From CAVYOD01 sp963770045 (GTDB taxonomy: Bacteria; Acidobacteriota; Aminicenantia; Aminicenantales; CAVYOD01), in the NCBI GenBank assembly GCA_963770045.1, contig CAVYOD010000018.1:1-64000 (forward strand): a DNA stretch of 64,000 nucleotides, written 5' to 3'. A model generated the notes under the pieces. It was not told the DNA's origin, made no database searches, and saw nothing but the letters and a program-made list of their open reading frames with translations. A program made the position numbers and the translations under genes. Below, one piece after another: positions 28,070 to 38,115 of this stretch (position 1 is its first letter; every line of letters starts with the position of its first letter).

Positions 28070-28650
28070 GATTGCGGGCCGCGATCTTCGACCTGGACGG
28101 GACCATCGTCGAGACCTCCTACGATTGGCCGAGGATCAAGGCGGATCTGGGGACGGGAAGCGTGCCCATTCTTTCCTATCTGAACGGCCTGAGCGAGCCC
28201 GAGAAATCCCGCAAATGGAAGGTCCTTCGCCGCTATGAGGACGAGGCCACGCGGGGGGCGGTTCTCAAGGAGGGGATCCCGGACTTCCTCGAATTCCTGA
28301 CCGAGAAGAGGATCAAAAAAGCCCTCGTCACCAATAACTCAAGAAAAAACGTCAAGACCATTCTGCGGAGGTTCCATCTCAGGTTCGATCTCGTCCTCTC
28401 GCGAGAGTGCGGTCTCTGGAAACCGTCCGGCGCTCCCTTCACCAAAGTGATCGAGGAACTGGGGCTCAATCCGACCGAGTGCTTTGTTGTCGGCGACTCT
28501 CTTTATGATGTTCGGGCCGCCCGGGACGCCGGCATCGAGCGGATCTTCATCCTTCACGAAGACGGAGATAAAGCCCCCTCCTTGCCGGCCGAAACTTTCA
28601 GCACAGTCGCCGCCCTTCGGGCCAGAATCGACGAGCTCCTCCTGATTTGA
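28066..28650 (+). CDS. HAD-superfamily phosphatase
   Basis: 194 residues with all HAD motifs: AIFDLDGTIVET (nucleophile Asp), ALVTNNSRKN (motif II Thr), a Lys in LWKPSG (motif III) and FVVGDSLYDVRAA (motif IV). A small helical cap lies between motifs I and II, as in phosphoglycolate-type phosphatases. It is translationally coupled to the M14 gene. Substrate unknown. Confidence 0.88.
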   Translation: MRLRAAIFDLDGTIVETSYDWPRIKADLGTGSVPILSYLNGLSEPEKSRKWKVLRRYEDEATRGAVLKEGIPDFLEFLTEKRIKKALVTNNSRKNVKTILRRFHLRFDLVLSRECGLWKPSGAPFTKVIEELGLNPTECFVVGDSLYDVRAARDAGIERIFILHEDGDKAPSLPAETFSTVAALRARIDELLLI

Positions 28651-28720
28651 AACTTTTGTGCCCCGGCGCTTGTTCTACCTAATGAACGGCGAGCGAGCGA
28701 GGCAAAATCAGGAGGATGTT

Positions 28721-30830
28721 ATGAAAAACACACGTTCTTTGAAGGCTGTCTCGGGAGTGGCTCTGCTGTTGGTCCTGGGGCTTGGAGGAAGCGCCGATCT
28801 TTTTGGCGACGGTTTCATTATCCCGCGGCCGAGGCCCGGCGAAATCGTTCCGCCGCTGAGCGTCAAATATCACCGCGTCCGGGTCGAGATCGCCAATCAG
28901 GCCGCGAAAACATTTATCGACCAGGTTTTTATCAACAATCACAACCGTGACATCGAGGGGACTTACATTTTCCCCCTCCCCGAAAAGGCGGCGATCTCCG
29001 AGTTCGCTATGTTCATAGGAGACCAGAAGGTTGAGGGGGAGATCCTTGACAGCGACCAGGCTCGCCGCATCTACGAAGATATCGTTCGCCGGATGCGGGA
29101 CCCGGCGCTGCTGGAATATATCGGCCGGAACATCTTTCGGGCCAGGGTTTTTCCTATCCCGGCTAAAGGGGAGAAGCGTATCCAGCTCTCCTACACCGAG
29201 GTCCTGAGCGCCGAGAACCGTCTCGTCAAATACCGCTATCCCCTCAACACCGAGAGATTTTCTCTCCATCCGCTTCAGGAGGTCAGCCTCACGGTGCGGA
29301 TCGAATCCACTGTTCCCATCACCAACGTCTATTCACCTTCACACAAGGTTTCGATCCACAAGGAGGGAGCGCACAAGGCGACGGTCGGCTTCGAGGCCGC
29401 AAACGTGAAGCCGGACCAAGATTTCATTCTTTACTACTCATTGTCCGAAGATGATATCGGCCTCTCCCTGCTCAATTGGCAAGAGAAGCCGGAGGACGGC
29501 TATTTTATGTTCCTGGCGTCCCCCAGGTATTTGGAGGAAAAGGGCAGAGTGATGAACAAAAACCTGGTCTTTGTCCTGGACAGCTCGGGAAGCATGAGCG
29601 GGAAAAAAATCCTCCAGGCTAAGGCGGCGGTCCGCTTTGTGATCAACCACCTGGACGAGAACGACAGGTTCTCGATCATCGATTTTGACGACGGCGTAAC
29701 CCTGTTTACGCCGGAGCTCGTGCCGGCCGTCTCTCGGAACCGAGAAAACGCCCTCAAGTTCATTGACCAGATCGAGGATTCGGGCGGGACCAACATCAAC
29801 GAGGCTCTGCTCAGAGCGCTCAGGATGACCGAGGCCGGGGACAGGCCCAACTACGTCCTCTTTCTTACCGACGGCCTGCCGACGGTGGGCATCACCGACA
29901 CCGCAGAGATCTTAAAGAATATCAGCCGGGCCAGCGAATCCAAGGCACGTCTATTTGTGTTCGGCGTGGGCTATGATGTCAACACCGAGCTCCTTGACAA
30001 AATCTCTTCAGACAATCGGGGCACTTCCGTTTATGTGGGTGAGAACGAAGACCTGGAAGTGGCGGTTTCAAGCTATTACGACAAGATGTCTTCTCCGCTC
30101 CTGTCGGATCTGAGCCTCACTTTCTCCGGAGTCGAAGTCGGCCAGACCTATCCCCAGACGCTGCCCGACCTCTTCAAGGGGTCACAGCTGGTCGTTCTGG
30201 GAAGATACAAGGGCTCCGGCCCGGTGAGTGTCGTCCTGACCGGCCATGTCGGCAAGACAGAGAAAAAGTTCGTCTTGGAAGGACAAAAACTGGCCGGAAA
30301 TGAGGCCAACAATTTCCTGCCCCGGCTCTGGGCCACCCGCCGGATTGGTTATCTCCTCGAAGAAATCAGGTTCCATGGCTCGAACACCGAGTTGGTCGAT
30401 GAAGTCAAGAAGCTCGGCCTGAGATACGGAATCGTAACCCCTTACACGTCCTTCCTTGTGACCGAGAAGGAACGGTTCGCCCTCGAGGCGGCCGCTCCCG
30501 AAGCTGCTGACGCCATGAAGGCCCGTCAGGTGACGGGCGCCGGCGCCTTCAAGGCGGCAAAGATCAGCCAGAAACTCAAGATGGAAGAGCAGGCTTCTCA
30601 GGTTGAATCCGCCCGGATCCAGTACAGAGAGGACAAGACCTTTTATTTGAAGGACGGCTTTTGGGTGGATAGTCTTTACAGAGAAGGCAGCCCGCTCAAA
30701 GATATCAAGTTCAATTCCGATGACTATTTCCGGCTGTGCGGCCGAAAAACCAGGGATCACAAAATACCTCTCCGTGGGGAAGAATTTGATCGTCACCTAC
30801 GAAGGTGCAAATTACAGAATCACGGAATAG
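28721..30830 (+). CDS. Exported VIT and von Willebrand factor A domain protein
   Basis: The start is ATG 28721, giving a signal peptide (LKAVSGVALLLVLGLGG). The VIT domain (residues 40-170) has EIANQAAKTFIDQVF and YIFPLPEKAAISEFAMFIGD. The VWA domain carries the MIDAS motif FVLDSSGSMSGKKI, DSGGTNINEAL and FLTDGLPTVG. The C-terminal third resembles inter-alpha-trypsin inhibitor heavy chain-like bacterial proteins. A one-base shift near 30735 diverts the frame; the adjacent frame continues AEKPGITKYLSVG to TAG at 30830. Probably a surface or periplasmic adhesion or scaffold protein of about 700 residues. Confidence 0.87.
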
Positions 30831-30868
30831 CCTTCACTCGCCGCCGGGCGACGGTTCGCGTCTGGAAT

Positions 30869-30901
30869 GGGGGACGGCTCCGAAAACCGTCCCCCTTTTT
30901 T
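30869..30901 (+). terminator. Intrinsic terminator after the VIT/VWA gene
   Basis: GGGGGACGG, a 9-nt loop and CCGTCCCCC form a perfect 9-bp stem followed at once by six T. It lies 39 bp after the TAG and just ahead of the convergent amidohydrolase stop. Confidence 0.9.
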
Positions 30902-30919
30902 GGCGGGCGATGTCGGCTG

Positions 30920-32590
30920 TTAGACCTTCTTATAGATGACCTTTCCTCCGACGATCGTGCAGAGGACTTCGGTCGTCAGGATCTCCTTGGGAGCGATGGT
31001 GAAGACGTCTCTGGACAGGACCACGAGGTCGGCCAGTTTCCCGACTTTAAGGGAGCCCTTGCGGCTTTCCTCAAAAGAGGCGTAAGCCGCGTCGAGGGTA
31101 TAGTGCTTGATGGCGTCGCCCATCGAGATTCGTTGTTCCGGGAACCAGCCTCCCTCGGGATTGTCGAATTCGATGTTCTTGCGGGTGACGGCCGAGTAGA
31201 GGCCTCTCATCGGATCCAGAGGCTCCACGTCCCAGTCCGTGCCGAAGGCGATCACGGCTCCCGCATCCTGGAGGCTTTTCCAGATATAGGCGTTCTTGGA
31301 GCGTTCGAGCCCGATCCTCCGTTCGCAGAATCTCATGTCCGTCGTGCAATGAGTGGGTTGCATCGAGGCGATGACGCCGAGCTGCTTGAATCTCGGGACA
31401 TCGGAGGGAATGATGACCTGAGCATGCTCGATCCGGTTCCGCAGGTCTTTCTTCCCGTGCTTCTGTTCGGCTTTTTCGACTGCGTTGAGGACCCAGTTGG
31501 CGGCTTTATCGCCGATCGCGTGGACGCCGATTTGGAATCCGTTGAGATAGGCCTTGTCCACGAGCTGGTAGAATTTCTCTTCGGGGTATTGAGGCAGGCC
31601 TCTCTTCTGGGGTTCGTCGACAAAGGGCTCAAACATCAACGCCGTCCCGGAACCCAGCGTTCCGTCGATGAAGGCTTTGAGGAAGCCGACCCTGACCATG
31701 TCGTCTCCCTGCCCCTGGCGGATCCCCTTGGCGATGTAGGTGTCTATTCCCTCTATCGGAAGCCAGGCATAAACCCGCAGCGTCAATTTCCCCTCCCGAT
31801 TCAGCTTCCGGTAGATTTCTATTTCGCTGAGGTCCGACGAGGTGTGGATGCCGGCGAGACCGAGTTTCGCGGCGTGGTCGAGCGCCCGTTTGATATCGTC
31901 CTCGGGGGAAGATTTTTCGGACCGCACTTTGATTCTCACCAGACTCGTCGCCGCTTCGGTCAGGATTCCCGTTGGCTCCCCCGTCTTGGGATCTCTGAGG
32001 ATCTCTCCGCCGAAAGGACTTTTTGTGTCCTTGTTGATACCCGATTGTTTCAGAGCCAGGCTATTGACCCAGACCGAGTGTCCATCCACCCGCTCGATGA
32101 CTACGGGATTGTTCGGCGACACTCGATCCAGGTCTTGCTTCGTCGGCCAGTTTCCTCCGGGGAAGAGGGTATGGTCGTATTGGCTGCCGAAAACAGGGGC
32201 GCCCGGCGGGAGTTCCTTGATCTTGGCGGCCACCATGTCTTGGATTTTGGCGATCGAATCCACACCGCGGAACGTGAGGGTGATCAGAGAATGACCTCCC
32301 GAGGCGAAGTGAGTATGGGCGTCGATAAAACCGGGCAGGACGAGCCTGCCCTGGGCATCGATGATCAGAGTTTTTGGACCGACATACTTTTGCGTTTCGG
32401 AATTAGAGCCGAGCGCAATAATCTTGTCGCCTTTGACGGCGACAGATTGGGCGGTCGGCCTAGCCTCATCGACAGTGTAGACCTTGCCGTTGATGAGGAC
32501 CAGGTCTGCCTTCTCCTCCTGGGCAGCGGTCAAACAACTTAAGCAGACGACAAAAGAAACCAGTAATCCGATCAGGTATTTTTTGCTCAT
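30920..32590 (-). CDS. Exported amidohydrolase (YtcJ-like, amidohydrolase_3)
   Basis: 556 residues with an N-terminal signal peptide (YLIGLLVSFVVCLSCL). ADLVLINGKVYTVDEARP begins the composite beta domain; GFIDAHTHFASGG gives the first metal ligands, GVHAIGDKAANW another His, RIEHAQVI another, and AFGTDWDVEPLDPMRGLY the catalytic Asp. PADLVVLSRD-like KLADLVVLSRDVFTI closes the domain. The frame is intact. Substrate unknown; family members hydrolyse N-substituted formamides, amides or related C-N bonds. Confidence 0.88.
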   Translation of the reverse strand: MSKKYLIGLLVSFVVCLSCLTAAQEEKADLVLINGKVYTVDEARPTAQSVAVKGDKIIALGSNSETQKYVGPKTLIIDAQGRLVLPGFIDAHTHFASGGHSLITLTFRGVDSIAKIQDMVAAKIKELPPGAPVFGSQYDHTLFPGGNWPTKQDLDRVSPNNPVVIERVDGHSVWVNSLALKQSGINKDTKSPFGGEILRDPKTGEPTGILTEAATSLVRIKVRSEKSSPEDDIKRALDHAAKLGLAGIHTSSDLSEIEIYRKLNREGKLTLRVYAWLPIEGIDTYIAKGIRQGQGDDMVRVGFLKAFIDGTLGSGTALMFEPFVDEPQKRGLPQYPEEKFYQLVDKAYLNGFQIGVHAIGDKAANWVLNAVEKAEQKHGKKDLRNRIEHAQVIIPSDVPRFKQLGVIASMQPTHCTTDMRFCERRIGLERSKNAYIWKSLQDAGAVIAFGTDWDVEPLDPMRGLYSAVTRKNIEFDNPEGGWFPEQRISMGDAIKHYTLDAAYASFEESRKGSLKVGKLADLVVLSRDVFTIAPKEILTTEVLCTIVGGKVIYKKV

Positions 32591-32640
32591 GGTTTTTCAA
32601 TCTTACCAAAATTGGCTCAAGCAAGTCCATCAACATCAAT

Positions 32641-32767
32641 AGTGAGCTGTGAGCTGTGAGCACTGAGCAGTTAAAAACGCGACGACTTGGTCCCAGCTTC
32701 CTAAGAAAGCATAATCTTTTTTTCTGGGTTTACGATAATTACGGCTCACCGCTAGTCAGTGCTCACT
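32641..32767. repeat. Dispersed GCTCAC-type repeat, locus 2, with inverted arms
   Basis: The left part holds GTGAGCTGTGAGC and GTGAGCACTGA (32656-32666); the right part holds CGGCTCACCGCT and TCAGTGCTCAC (32756-32766). The last 11-mers are perfect inverted copies 89 nt apart. This fills the 245-nt gap between the divergent amidohydrolase and aminotransferase genes. Confidence 0.55.
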
Positions 32768-32835
32768 GCAGCTTGAGCTTGATTTATGAAAGGCAATCAG
32801 TGAAAATGGAGCAGACGTTACAGGAAGGAGAAACG

Positions 32836-33981
32836 ATGAGAGAAAAGCTGCTCCTGATACCCGGCCCCAGCCCCGTACATCCAAGGATCATCCAGAGTCT
32901 TTCCCTGCCCACGGTTTCTCATGTCAGTCCGGAAATGGTCCAGGAACTCAAGGACGCTCTAGAGAACCTTAAGAAAGTCGTCTTCTGCGCGAACGGGGAG
33001 CCGTTCATCGTCTCAGGCGCGGGAACACTGGCCATGGAAATGGCCCTCCTGAATACGGTCGAGAAGGGCGAAAGGGTTCTTGTCCTGTCCCAGGGATATT
33101 TCGGCCAAAGAATGGTGGACGTCTGCCGCACTTTCGGGCTCGACTGCGATTTCATCGAGAATCCCTGGGGAAGGGGAGTTTATCCCGACGAGCTCGAAGC
33201 CAAGCTCAAGCAGGCCGATTATAAAGTCGTGGTCTCGACCCACGTCGATACGGCCACGGGAGCGTGCGCCCCGGTCCGGGATTACTCCCGAGTGCTGCGG
33301 AATCGGGGAATTCTCTTTATCGTGGATGGGGTCTGCGCCACGGGAGGCATCGAAGAGAGGATGGACGATTGGGGCATCGACGTCATACTCACGGCTGCCC
33401 AGAAGTGCTTCGGAGCTCCGCCCGGGCTGGCGATCCTTGTTCTTTCGGCCAGGGCGATGGAAAAGCGCAGGAAAATGCCGTCGATTCCCGCCTATTACGC
33501 AGACCTTCTCCGCTGGCTTCCGATCATGAAAGACCCGTCAAGATATTTCTCGACGCCATGCGTCAACGAGATCAGGGCCTTCGCCGAAGGGACGAGGCTG
33601 GTGCTCGAGGAAGGAATCGAGCAGCGGTTCGCCCGTCACGCCCTGTTTGCCCGGGCCATCCGGGCCGGCCTCACGGCCTTGGGCTTCTCCCTTTTTACCG
33701 AGGAGCCCTTTTTGGCCGACACGCTCTCGGTCGTCAGATATCCGGCAGGAATCGAGGATGTCCTCTTCCGGACCTTGTACAATGAAAATGGCGTTGTCGT
33801 GGCCGGCGGATTGGGACCGACGGCCGGTCGTGTCTTCCGGATAGGACACATGGGCAACCTCTCCGTCTCCCAGCTCACTTTTGCCCTCGGGGCCCTGGAG
33901 ACAACGCTCCAAAACATGGACTTCAAGTTCGAAGCCGGAGCCAGCCTGGCCGCCTCCCGCAGGGTGTTGGAGGCTCACTGA
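32836..33981 (+). CDS. Class V aminotransferase (alanine-glyoxylate/serine-pyruvate type)
   Basis: This is a PLP enzyme. ATG 32836 follows AAGGAG. LLIPGPSPVHPRI is the family start, FIVSGAGTLAMEMAL the cofactor loop, VSTHVDTATGACAPV a substrate loop, FIVDGVCATGGIE the PLP Asp, and LTAAQKCFGAPPGLA the Schiff-base Lys. A C-terminal VVVAGGLGPTAGRVFRIGHMG is typical of the AGXT group. 381 residues. A DUF362 gene follows 9 bp after its stop. Confidence 0.9.
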   Translation: MREKLLLIPGPSPVHPRIIQSLSLPTVSHVSPEMVQELKDALENLKKVVFCANGEPFIVSGAGTLAMEMALLNTVEKGERVLVLSQGYFGQRMVDVCRTFGLDCDFIENPWGRGVYPDELEAKLKQADYKVVVSTHVDTATGACAPVRDYSRVLRNRGILFIVDGVCATGGIEERMDDWGIDVILTAAQKCFGAPPGLAILVLSARAMEKRRKMPSIPAYYADLLRWLPIMKDPSRYFSTPCVNEIRAFAEGTRLVLEEGIEQRFARHALFARAIRAGLTALGFSLFTEEPFLADTLSVVRYPAGIEDVLFRTLYNENGVVVAGGLGPTAGRVFRIGHMGNLSVSQLTFALGALETTLQNMDFKFEAGASLAASRRVLEAH

Positions 33982-33990
33982 GCTGGAAGC

Positions 33991-35074
33991 ATGATGGCCA
34001 TGAGGAGTGAAGTCTATTTTGTCCGGGCGAAGGGAAACGAGGACCCCGAGGCCCTGGCTGCCAAGGCAGAAAGGGTGTTTTTGAAGATCGGGCTTCTCGA
34101 AAAGATCGAGCCCGAAGCTTTCGTCGCCTTGAAAATCCATTTCGGAGAGAAGGGAAACACCGGTCACATCAAACCAGGCTGGCTGCGTGGGGTCCTGGGT
34201 CAGGTCAAGGCCAAGACCTCGCGGTTTTTCCTGACCGATTCTAATACCCTTTATATCGGCCAGAGGTCGAACGCTCTGGACCATCTCCGCTTGGCCTGGC
34301 AGCACGGCTTCACTCCGGAGAACCTGCTCGGGGCTCCGGTGGTCATCGCCGACGGCTTGATCGGCAGCGAGGGCAAAGAGATCAAGGTCAATCTGCCCAA
34401 AATCAAGTCCGCCAAGATCGCGAAGCGCTATCGTCAACTCGGACGTCCTCCTCTGCCTGACCCACATGACCGGACATCTCGCCACAGGCATCGGCGGCTC
34501 GATCAAGAATCTTGGGATGGGGTGCGCGGCTCGGGCGGGCAAGCTGGACCAGCATGCAGAGCTTCATCCCCGGGTGAGCTCAAAGGCCTGCCGGAACTGC
34601 GGGATCTGCCTCGACTACTGTCCGCCTCGGTCCATCCGCCAATCTCAGGGCTGCGTCATCATCGACGATAAAACCTGCATCGGCTGCGGAGAGTGTGTGG
34701 CCGTCTGCAAGTTCGGGGCGATCAAGTGGCGATGGGATGACGACTCCGACCGGGTTCAGGAAAAGATGGCCGAGTACGCCCACGCCACCGCTCAGCTGTT
34801 CAAAGGGAAAATCGGTTTTCTCAATTTTTTGATCAAGGTCACCAAAGACTGTGACTGCATGTCCAAGGATCAGCCGCGGATCGTCGAAGATATCGGGATC
34901 CTGGCAAGTTCCGACGCGGTGGCCATTGACCAGGCTTCGGCGGATCTGATTTCGAAAGCCGCCAAAAAAGATGTTTTTCGTTCCGGCTACGACATCGATT
35001 GGTCGGTTCAGCTCCGGCACGGAGAGGAGATCGGGCTGGGCAGGGTCTCGTACAACCTGACCGAGATTCCTTAA
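33991..35074 (+). CDS. DUF362 protein with two [4Fe-4S] ferredoxin motifs, one frameshift
   Basis: The N-terminal DUF362 domain starts EVYFVRAKGNEDPEALAAK and has VALKIHFGEKGNTGHIKP and FFLTDSNTLYIGQRSN. A shift near 34428 is bridged by AIVNSDVLLCLTHMTGH in the adjacent frame, which continues GGSIKNLGMGCA. The ferredoxin domain shows CRNCGICLDYCP and CIGCGECVAVCKFGAI, eight Cys for two clusters. The C-terminus DVAVDQ-like SSDAVAIDQASADLI is also typical. About 360 residues joined. It is probably an electron carrier or iron-sulfur enzyme; its role is unknown. Confidence 0.82.
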
Positions 35075-35084
35075 ACAGGACGCC

Positions 35085-36332
35085 TCAATACAATTCCCTG
35101 AGCTTGGGCACGAGGATATAGATCAGAAACGCGAAGCTGATCGTGACCAGGGCCCCGATAATGACGGCGGCCGGCGGCCCCAGACGCTGAGCGGCGAAGC
35201 CGGCCCACAACCCGCCGATGGGGAGCGATCCAAAAAAAGTGAAACTGTAGATCCCCATAACCCGCCCGCGCAGGGAGTCCGGGGTCAAGGTCTGGACGAA
35301 CGAATTGCACAGGTTAAAGATAAAGATGAGGCTTGCTCCAACACCGAACAGAGCCAGAAGTGAAAGAGGGAGCCTACGGAGAAAGGAGAAGACGAGCAAA
35401 AAAACGGGAAACATGAAACTCCCCACGGCAAGCATCCTGCCCCTGAATCGGGAGCGTCCCAGCGAGGCAATCAGGAGGGCCCCAAACAAGGCTCCCACGC
35501 CCCGAGCCGATTGGAGGAGGCCGTTGGTCTCGGCGTTTCCGTGCAGAATTTTTACGGCCCAGGCCGGAATCAATGTAGCGAAGGCCATTCCGAAAAGGCT
35601 GACGACCATGACCAGACTGACAAGTGTCCGGACAAGGCGGTGGTTGACGACATAATTCAGGCCCGCGTTGAGCTCTGAAAGGGTCGAGGTCCGGCGCGGC
35701 CGCTCGGCCTGGGATTTGAGTTTCATCATCTGCAGGGCCACAATGACGGCGATGAAAGAGAGCCCGTTCACGGTGAAGCACCAGGCGGGGCCGACTAGGG
35801 CATAAACGACCCCGGCGACCGCCGGACCGATGGCCGTCGCGGTATTGAACATGGCAGAATTGAGAGCGATGGCATTGGTCAGGTCATCGGGCTCGACCAT
35901 CTCGAGGACGAATGCCTGCCTGGCCGGAGCGTCAAAGGCGGTGGCCACTCCCAGTCCGAAGGCGAGCAAGACGATATGCCAGGGTTGGACCCAGCCCAAG
36001 AAGGTCAGCGCGGCCAGAATGAAAGCCAGGACCATCATCGTGGTCTGGGTGATGGTGAGGATGGTGCGGCGGGGGAACCTGTCGGCGATAACTCCGGCAT
36101 ACAGCATGAACATCCAGGTCGGGATGCCGGAGGCGAAGGCGACATACCCGAGATAAACAGGGGAGTGGGTGATCTGGAAGATCAGGAAACCCTGGGCGGT
36201 TGCCTGCATCCAGCTCCCGAGAAGAGAGACCAGCTGGCCGCGGAACCAGAGTTTGTAGTTCCGGTATTGGAGCGCGGCAAAGGTTTGACGCCAGCTCATC
36301 CGCCCTCGGAGTCGTGCCAACAAGCTCGCCAT
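35085..36332 (-). CDS. MFS transporter (MFS_3, EntS-like)
   Basis: 415 residues with about 11-12 hydrophobic helices. FRGQLVSLLGSWMQATAQGFLI and GVIADRFPRRTILTITQT (the loop 2-3 motif) identify the MFS_3 drug/siderophore exporter group, as do GLGVATAFDAPARQAFV and LRGRVMGIYSFTFFGSLP. The frame is intact. It is convergent with the DUF362 gene, 10 bp away. Substrate cannot be inferred. Confidence 0.88.
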   Translation of the reverse strand: MASLLARLRGRMSWRQTFAALQYRNYKLWFRGQLVSLLGSWMQATAQGFLIFQITHSPVYLGYVAFASGIPTWMFMLYAGVIADRFPRRTILTITQTTMMVLAFILAALTFLGWVQPWHIVLLAFGLGVATAFDAPARQAFVLEMVEPDDLTNAIALNSAMFNTATAIGPAVAGVVYALVGPAWCFTVNGLSFIAVIVALQMMKLKSQAERPRRTSTLSELNAGLNYVVNHRLVRTLVSLVMVVSLFGMAFATLIPAWAVKILHGNAETNGLLQSARGVGALFGALLIASLGRSRFRGRMLAVGSFMFPVFLLVFSFLRRLPLSLLALFGVGASLIFIFNLCNSFVQTLTPDSLRGRVMGIYSFTFFGSLPIGGLWAGFAAQRLGPPAAVIIGALVTISFAFLIYILVPKLRELY

Positions 36333-36452
36333 AAGTCCTACAATCTAGCCGGTTTTGTCTCTTCCGTCAACGACGGCAACGTCTTTTTCGTTGGAAATCT
36401 GAAAAGTGAAAAGAAGTTAAATATCCGGTTATGGTGTTCTCTGCTCCTGCTT

Positions 36453-36468
36453 ACGGCTCACCGCTCAC
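36453..36468. repeat. Dispersed GCTCAC-type repeat, locus 3
   Basis: ACGGCTCACCGCTCAC lies just beyond the cupin stop, matching the core of the loci at 16518 and 32641. Confidence 0.5.
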
Positions 36469-36473
36469 AATGA

Positions 36474-36836
36474 TTATCCCAGGATTTCTTCGTCTTCCGG
36501 GCGCCAGGCCGGATCCACGATGCAGAGGAATCGCAGCTCCGACCGGCCGCTATTTTTGATAAATTGGACGGCGCCCGGAGGGATATAGACCGCTTGCCCC
36601 ACCCTCACGGTTTCGCACTCGGCGTCAATATGCATGACCCCTCGCCCCGCCAGGATGTAATAAACCTCGGACGTCTTGAGCCGGTGAGGACGCGTGCTCT
36701 TTCCGGGCATAACCACGGCATGGGCCAGACTGAAGCGGAGATCCAGCGGCTCCCGGTTGGGGTTCAAGAGTTCCCGGAGGATGGCCCGGTCGCCTGAGAC
36801 AAACCTTTGACTTTTTTTCAGATCTCTAACGAACAT
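36474..36836 (-). CDS. Single-domain cupin protein
   Basis: 120 residues. FSLAHAVVMPGKSTRPHRLKTSEVYYILAG gives cupin motif 1 (two His, Glu), and GQAVYIPPGAVQFIKN motif 2, although the usual His of motif 2 is a Gln in this copy. Small cupins of this form are often isomerases or epimerases or sugar-binding regulators; no specific role is supported. It lies next to the tRNA gene. Confidence 0.82.
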   Translation of the reverse strand: MFVRDLKKSQRFVSGDRAILRELLNPNREPLDLRFSLAHAVVMPGKSTRPHRLKTSEVYYILAGRGVMHIDAECETVRVGQAVYIPPGAVQFIKNSGRSELRFLCIVDPAWRPEDEEILG

Positions 36837-36860
36837 TGACTTGAGGACAGTGAAGAAAAA

Positions 36861-36935
36861 TCGGGGAGAGGGGATTTGAACCCCTGACCCCAGCGTCCCG
36901 AACGCTGTGCGCTAGCCAGACTGCGCTACTCCCCG
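36861..36935 (-). tRNA. tRNA-Pro (anticodon CGG)
   Basis: On the minus strand a 75-nt cloverleaf reads acceptor CGGGGAG/CTCCCCG, D arm GCGC..GCGC, anticodon stem CAGCG/CGCTG around the loop TTCGGGA (anticodon CGG), T arm AGGGG-TTCAAAT-CCCCT and discriminator A. CCA is not encoded. A TTTTTC run follows directly. Confidence 0.96.
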
Positions 36936-37081
36936 ATTGAGGCTTTTTCATTATAACGATTTAACTCGATTTTGGAAAGGTTTTTGTCAATTCCGGCCGC
37001 GCGCCAAGGACTTCTTTTATTGGCCATCTCCCTGTCCGTGCCTTTGGACGTGACATCCAAGTGACGGGCGCGAACCGGTGG

Positions 37082-37867
37082 TCACTTCGTTGTGAACCGG
37101 GCGACGTCCGGGCTCTCGAGAAATTCCCATCGCCCCTTGACGCCTGCCGCCAGTGCCCCGAGCTCGAGATGGAGCATCGCGATGCCGCAATCCAGACGCT
37201 TGGAGATCATGGAAGCGTCTCTTTTGGTGTCTGTGGACACGAGGATGGAGTCTTCCGTCAAGCTGAACCGCCATGGCTGTCTGTTGGCGGCCGAGGGAGC
37301 GAGCCTGGCTGATTCTAAGGCCTTTTTCATCCAGGCAGAATCCGCGTTGCCTTGGACGATCAACTCCTTGAGAGATTTCCTTTTTGCCGACCCGGCGATA
37401 CCCCGAAAGGACCTTTCCGTCAAATTGAGGGGCTCTTGGGCATACCCGAGGGGACTGACTGAAAGGACCTTCTCTTCCTCTCCCAAGGAAAGACGCTGCC
37501 GTACGACCTCGGGCTTGAAAAATCCCCCGACCCAGCAGGTGTCGAGTCCGAGAGAGGTTGCCTCCAGGACGGCAGCCTCCCCGACGTAACCCGCGATCTC
37601 CTGCACTCTTGGAGAGGAAAGCCGACCGATAAATGCCAGATAGAAAGGTGCGCCTGTGACCTTGCCGTAGCGGCCAACGATGCCTTTAAATATCCCTTCC
37701 GGGGGACTCTGGACAAATTCCACCCTCGCCTCCGCAAAGGGCCGGAATTCCCGGCAGACTCTTTCGAGCTGGTCGATTTTCTCCCGTTCGGGCAAACGGG
37801 AAGAAAAGTTGCGCCGTGATTGCCGTTTAAAAATCGCTGGATACCATTTTTCAAAGGGTAGTTCCAT
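37082..37867 (-). CDS. Nitroreductase-family protein
   Basis: 261 residues. The N-terminal half has FKRQSRRNFSSRLPEREKI and YVGEAAVLEATSLGLDTCWVGGFF, the FMN-binding features of the tandem (TM-nitroreductase) group; the second half has ESARLAPSAANRQPWRF, the conserved FMN Ser-Asn motif, and CGIAMLHLELGA. The frame is intact. Oxidoreductase with unknown substrate. Confidence 0.82.
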   Translation of the reverse strand: MELPFEKWYPAIFKRQSRRNFSSRLPEREKIDQLERVCREFRPFAEARVEFVQSPPEGIFKGIVGRYGKVTGAPFYLAFIGRLSSPRVQEIAGYVGEAAVLEATSLGLDTCWVGGFFKPEVVRQRLSLGEEEKVLSVSPLGYAQEPLNLTERSFRGIAGSAKRKSLKELIVQGNADSAWMKKALESARLAPSAANRQPWRFSLTEDSILVSTDTKRDASMISKRLDCGIAMLHLELGALAAGVKGRWEFLESPDVARFTTK

Positions 37868-37946
37868 CCTTCACCTCGCCGATTTTCGAGCTCATTTATT
37901 ATTATCGCAAAACCTCCAAGTTCTTGCCAATCCGTTCTGCGAATGG

Positions 37947-38034
37947 AAGCATTTCTTTTTCTGTGATAAAGGGGCTTTGGAAAAGGCTTTGCTCCCAAAG
38001 CTCCTCCTCCACCATCACATGATTGGAAATGCTT
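37947..38034. repeat. MITE-like element, copy B (88 bp)
   Basis: Ends AAGCATTTC and GAAATGCTT match copy A at 16103-16412. The shared interior GGGGCTTTGGAAAAGGC and GCTTTGCTCCC is close to identical, and GGCTTTGG can pair with CCAAAGCTCC in the same copy. Copy A contains about 220 extra bases in its centre. It sits in the 248-nt gap between the nitroreductase and the S46 peptidase. Confidence 0.65.
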
Positions 38035-38115
38035 ATGTCGCGCGGCTTCGGGTTGACTTTGTGACCAAATCAAAGTAAGAATGGACTCTTTAAATTCGAA
38101 TTCAGGAGCGAAAGA

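Noticed and set aside
30830..32542. Apparent 1294-residue fusion of the VIT/VWA protein with a long C-terminal tail
   Set aside because: The tail is the antisense of the amidohydrolase; it arises from a one-base shift near 30735, and the adjacent frame stops properly at 30830 before a terminator.
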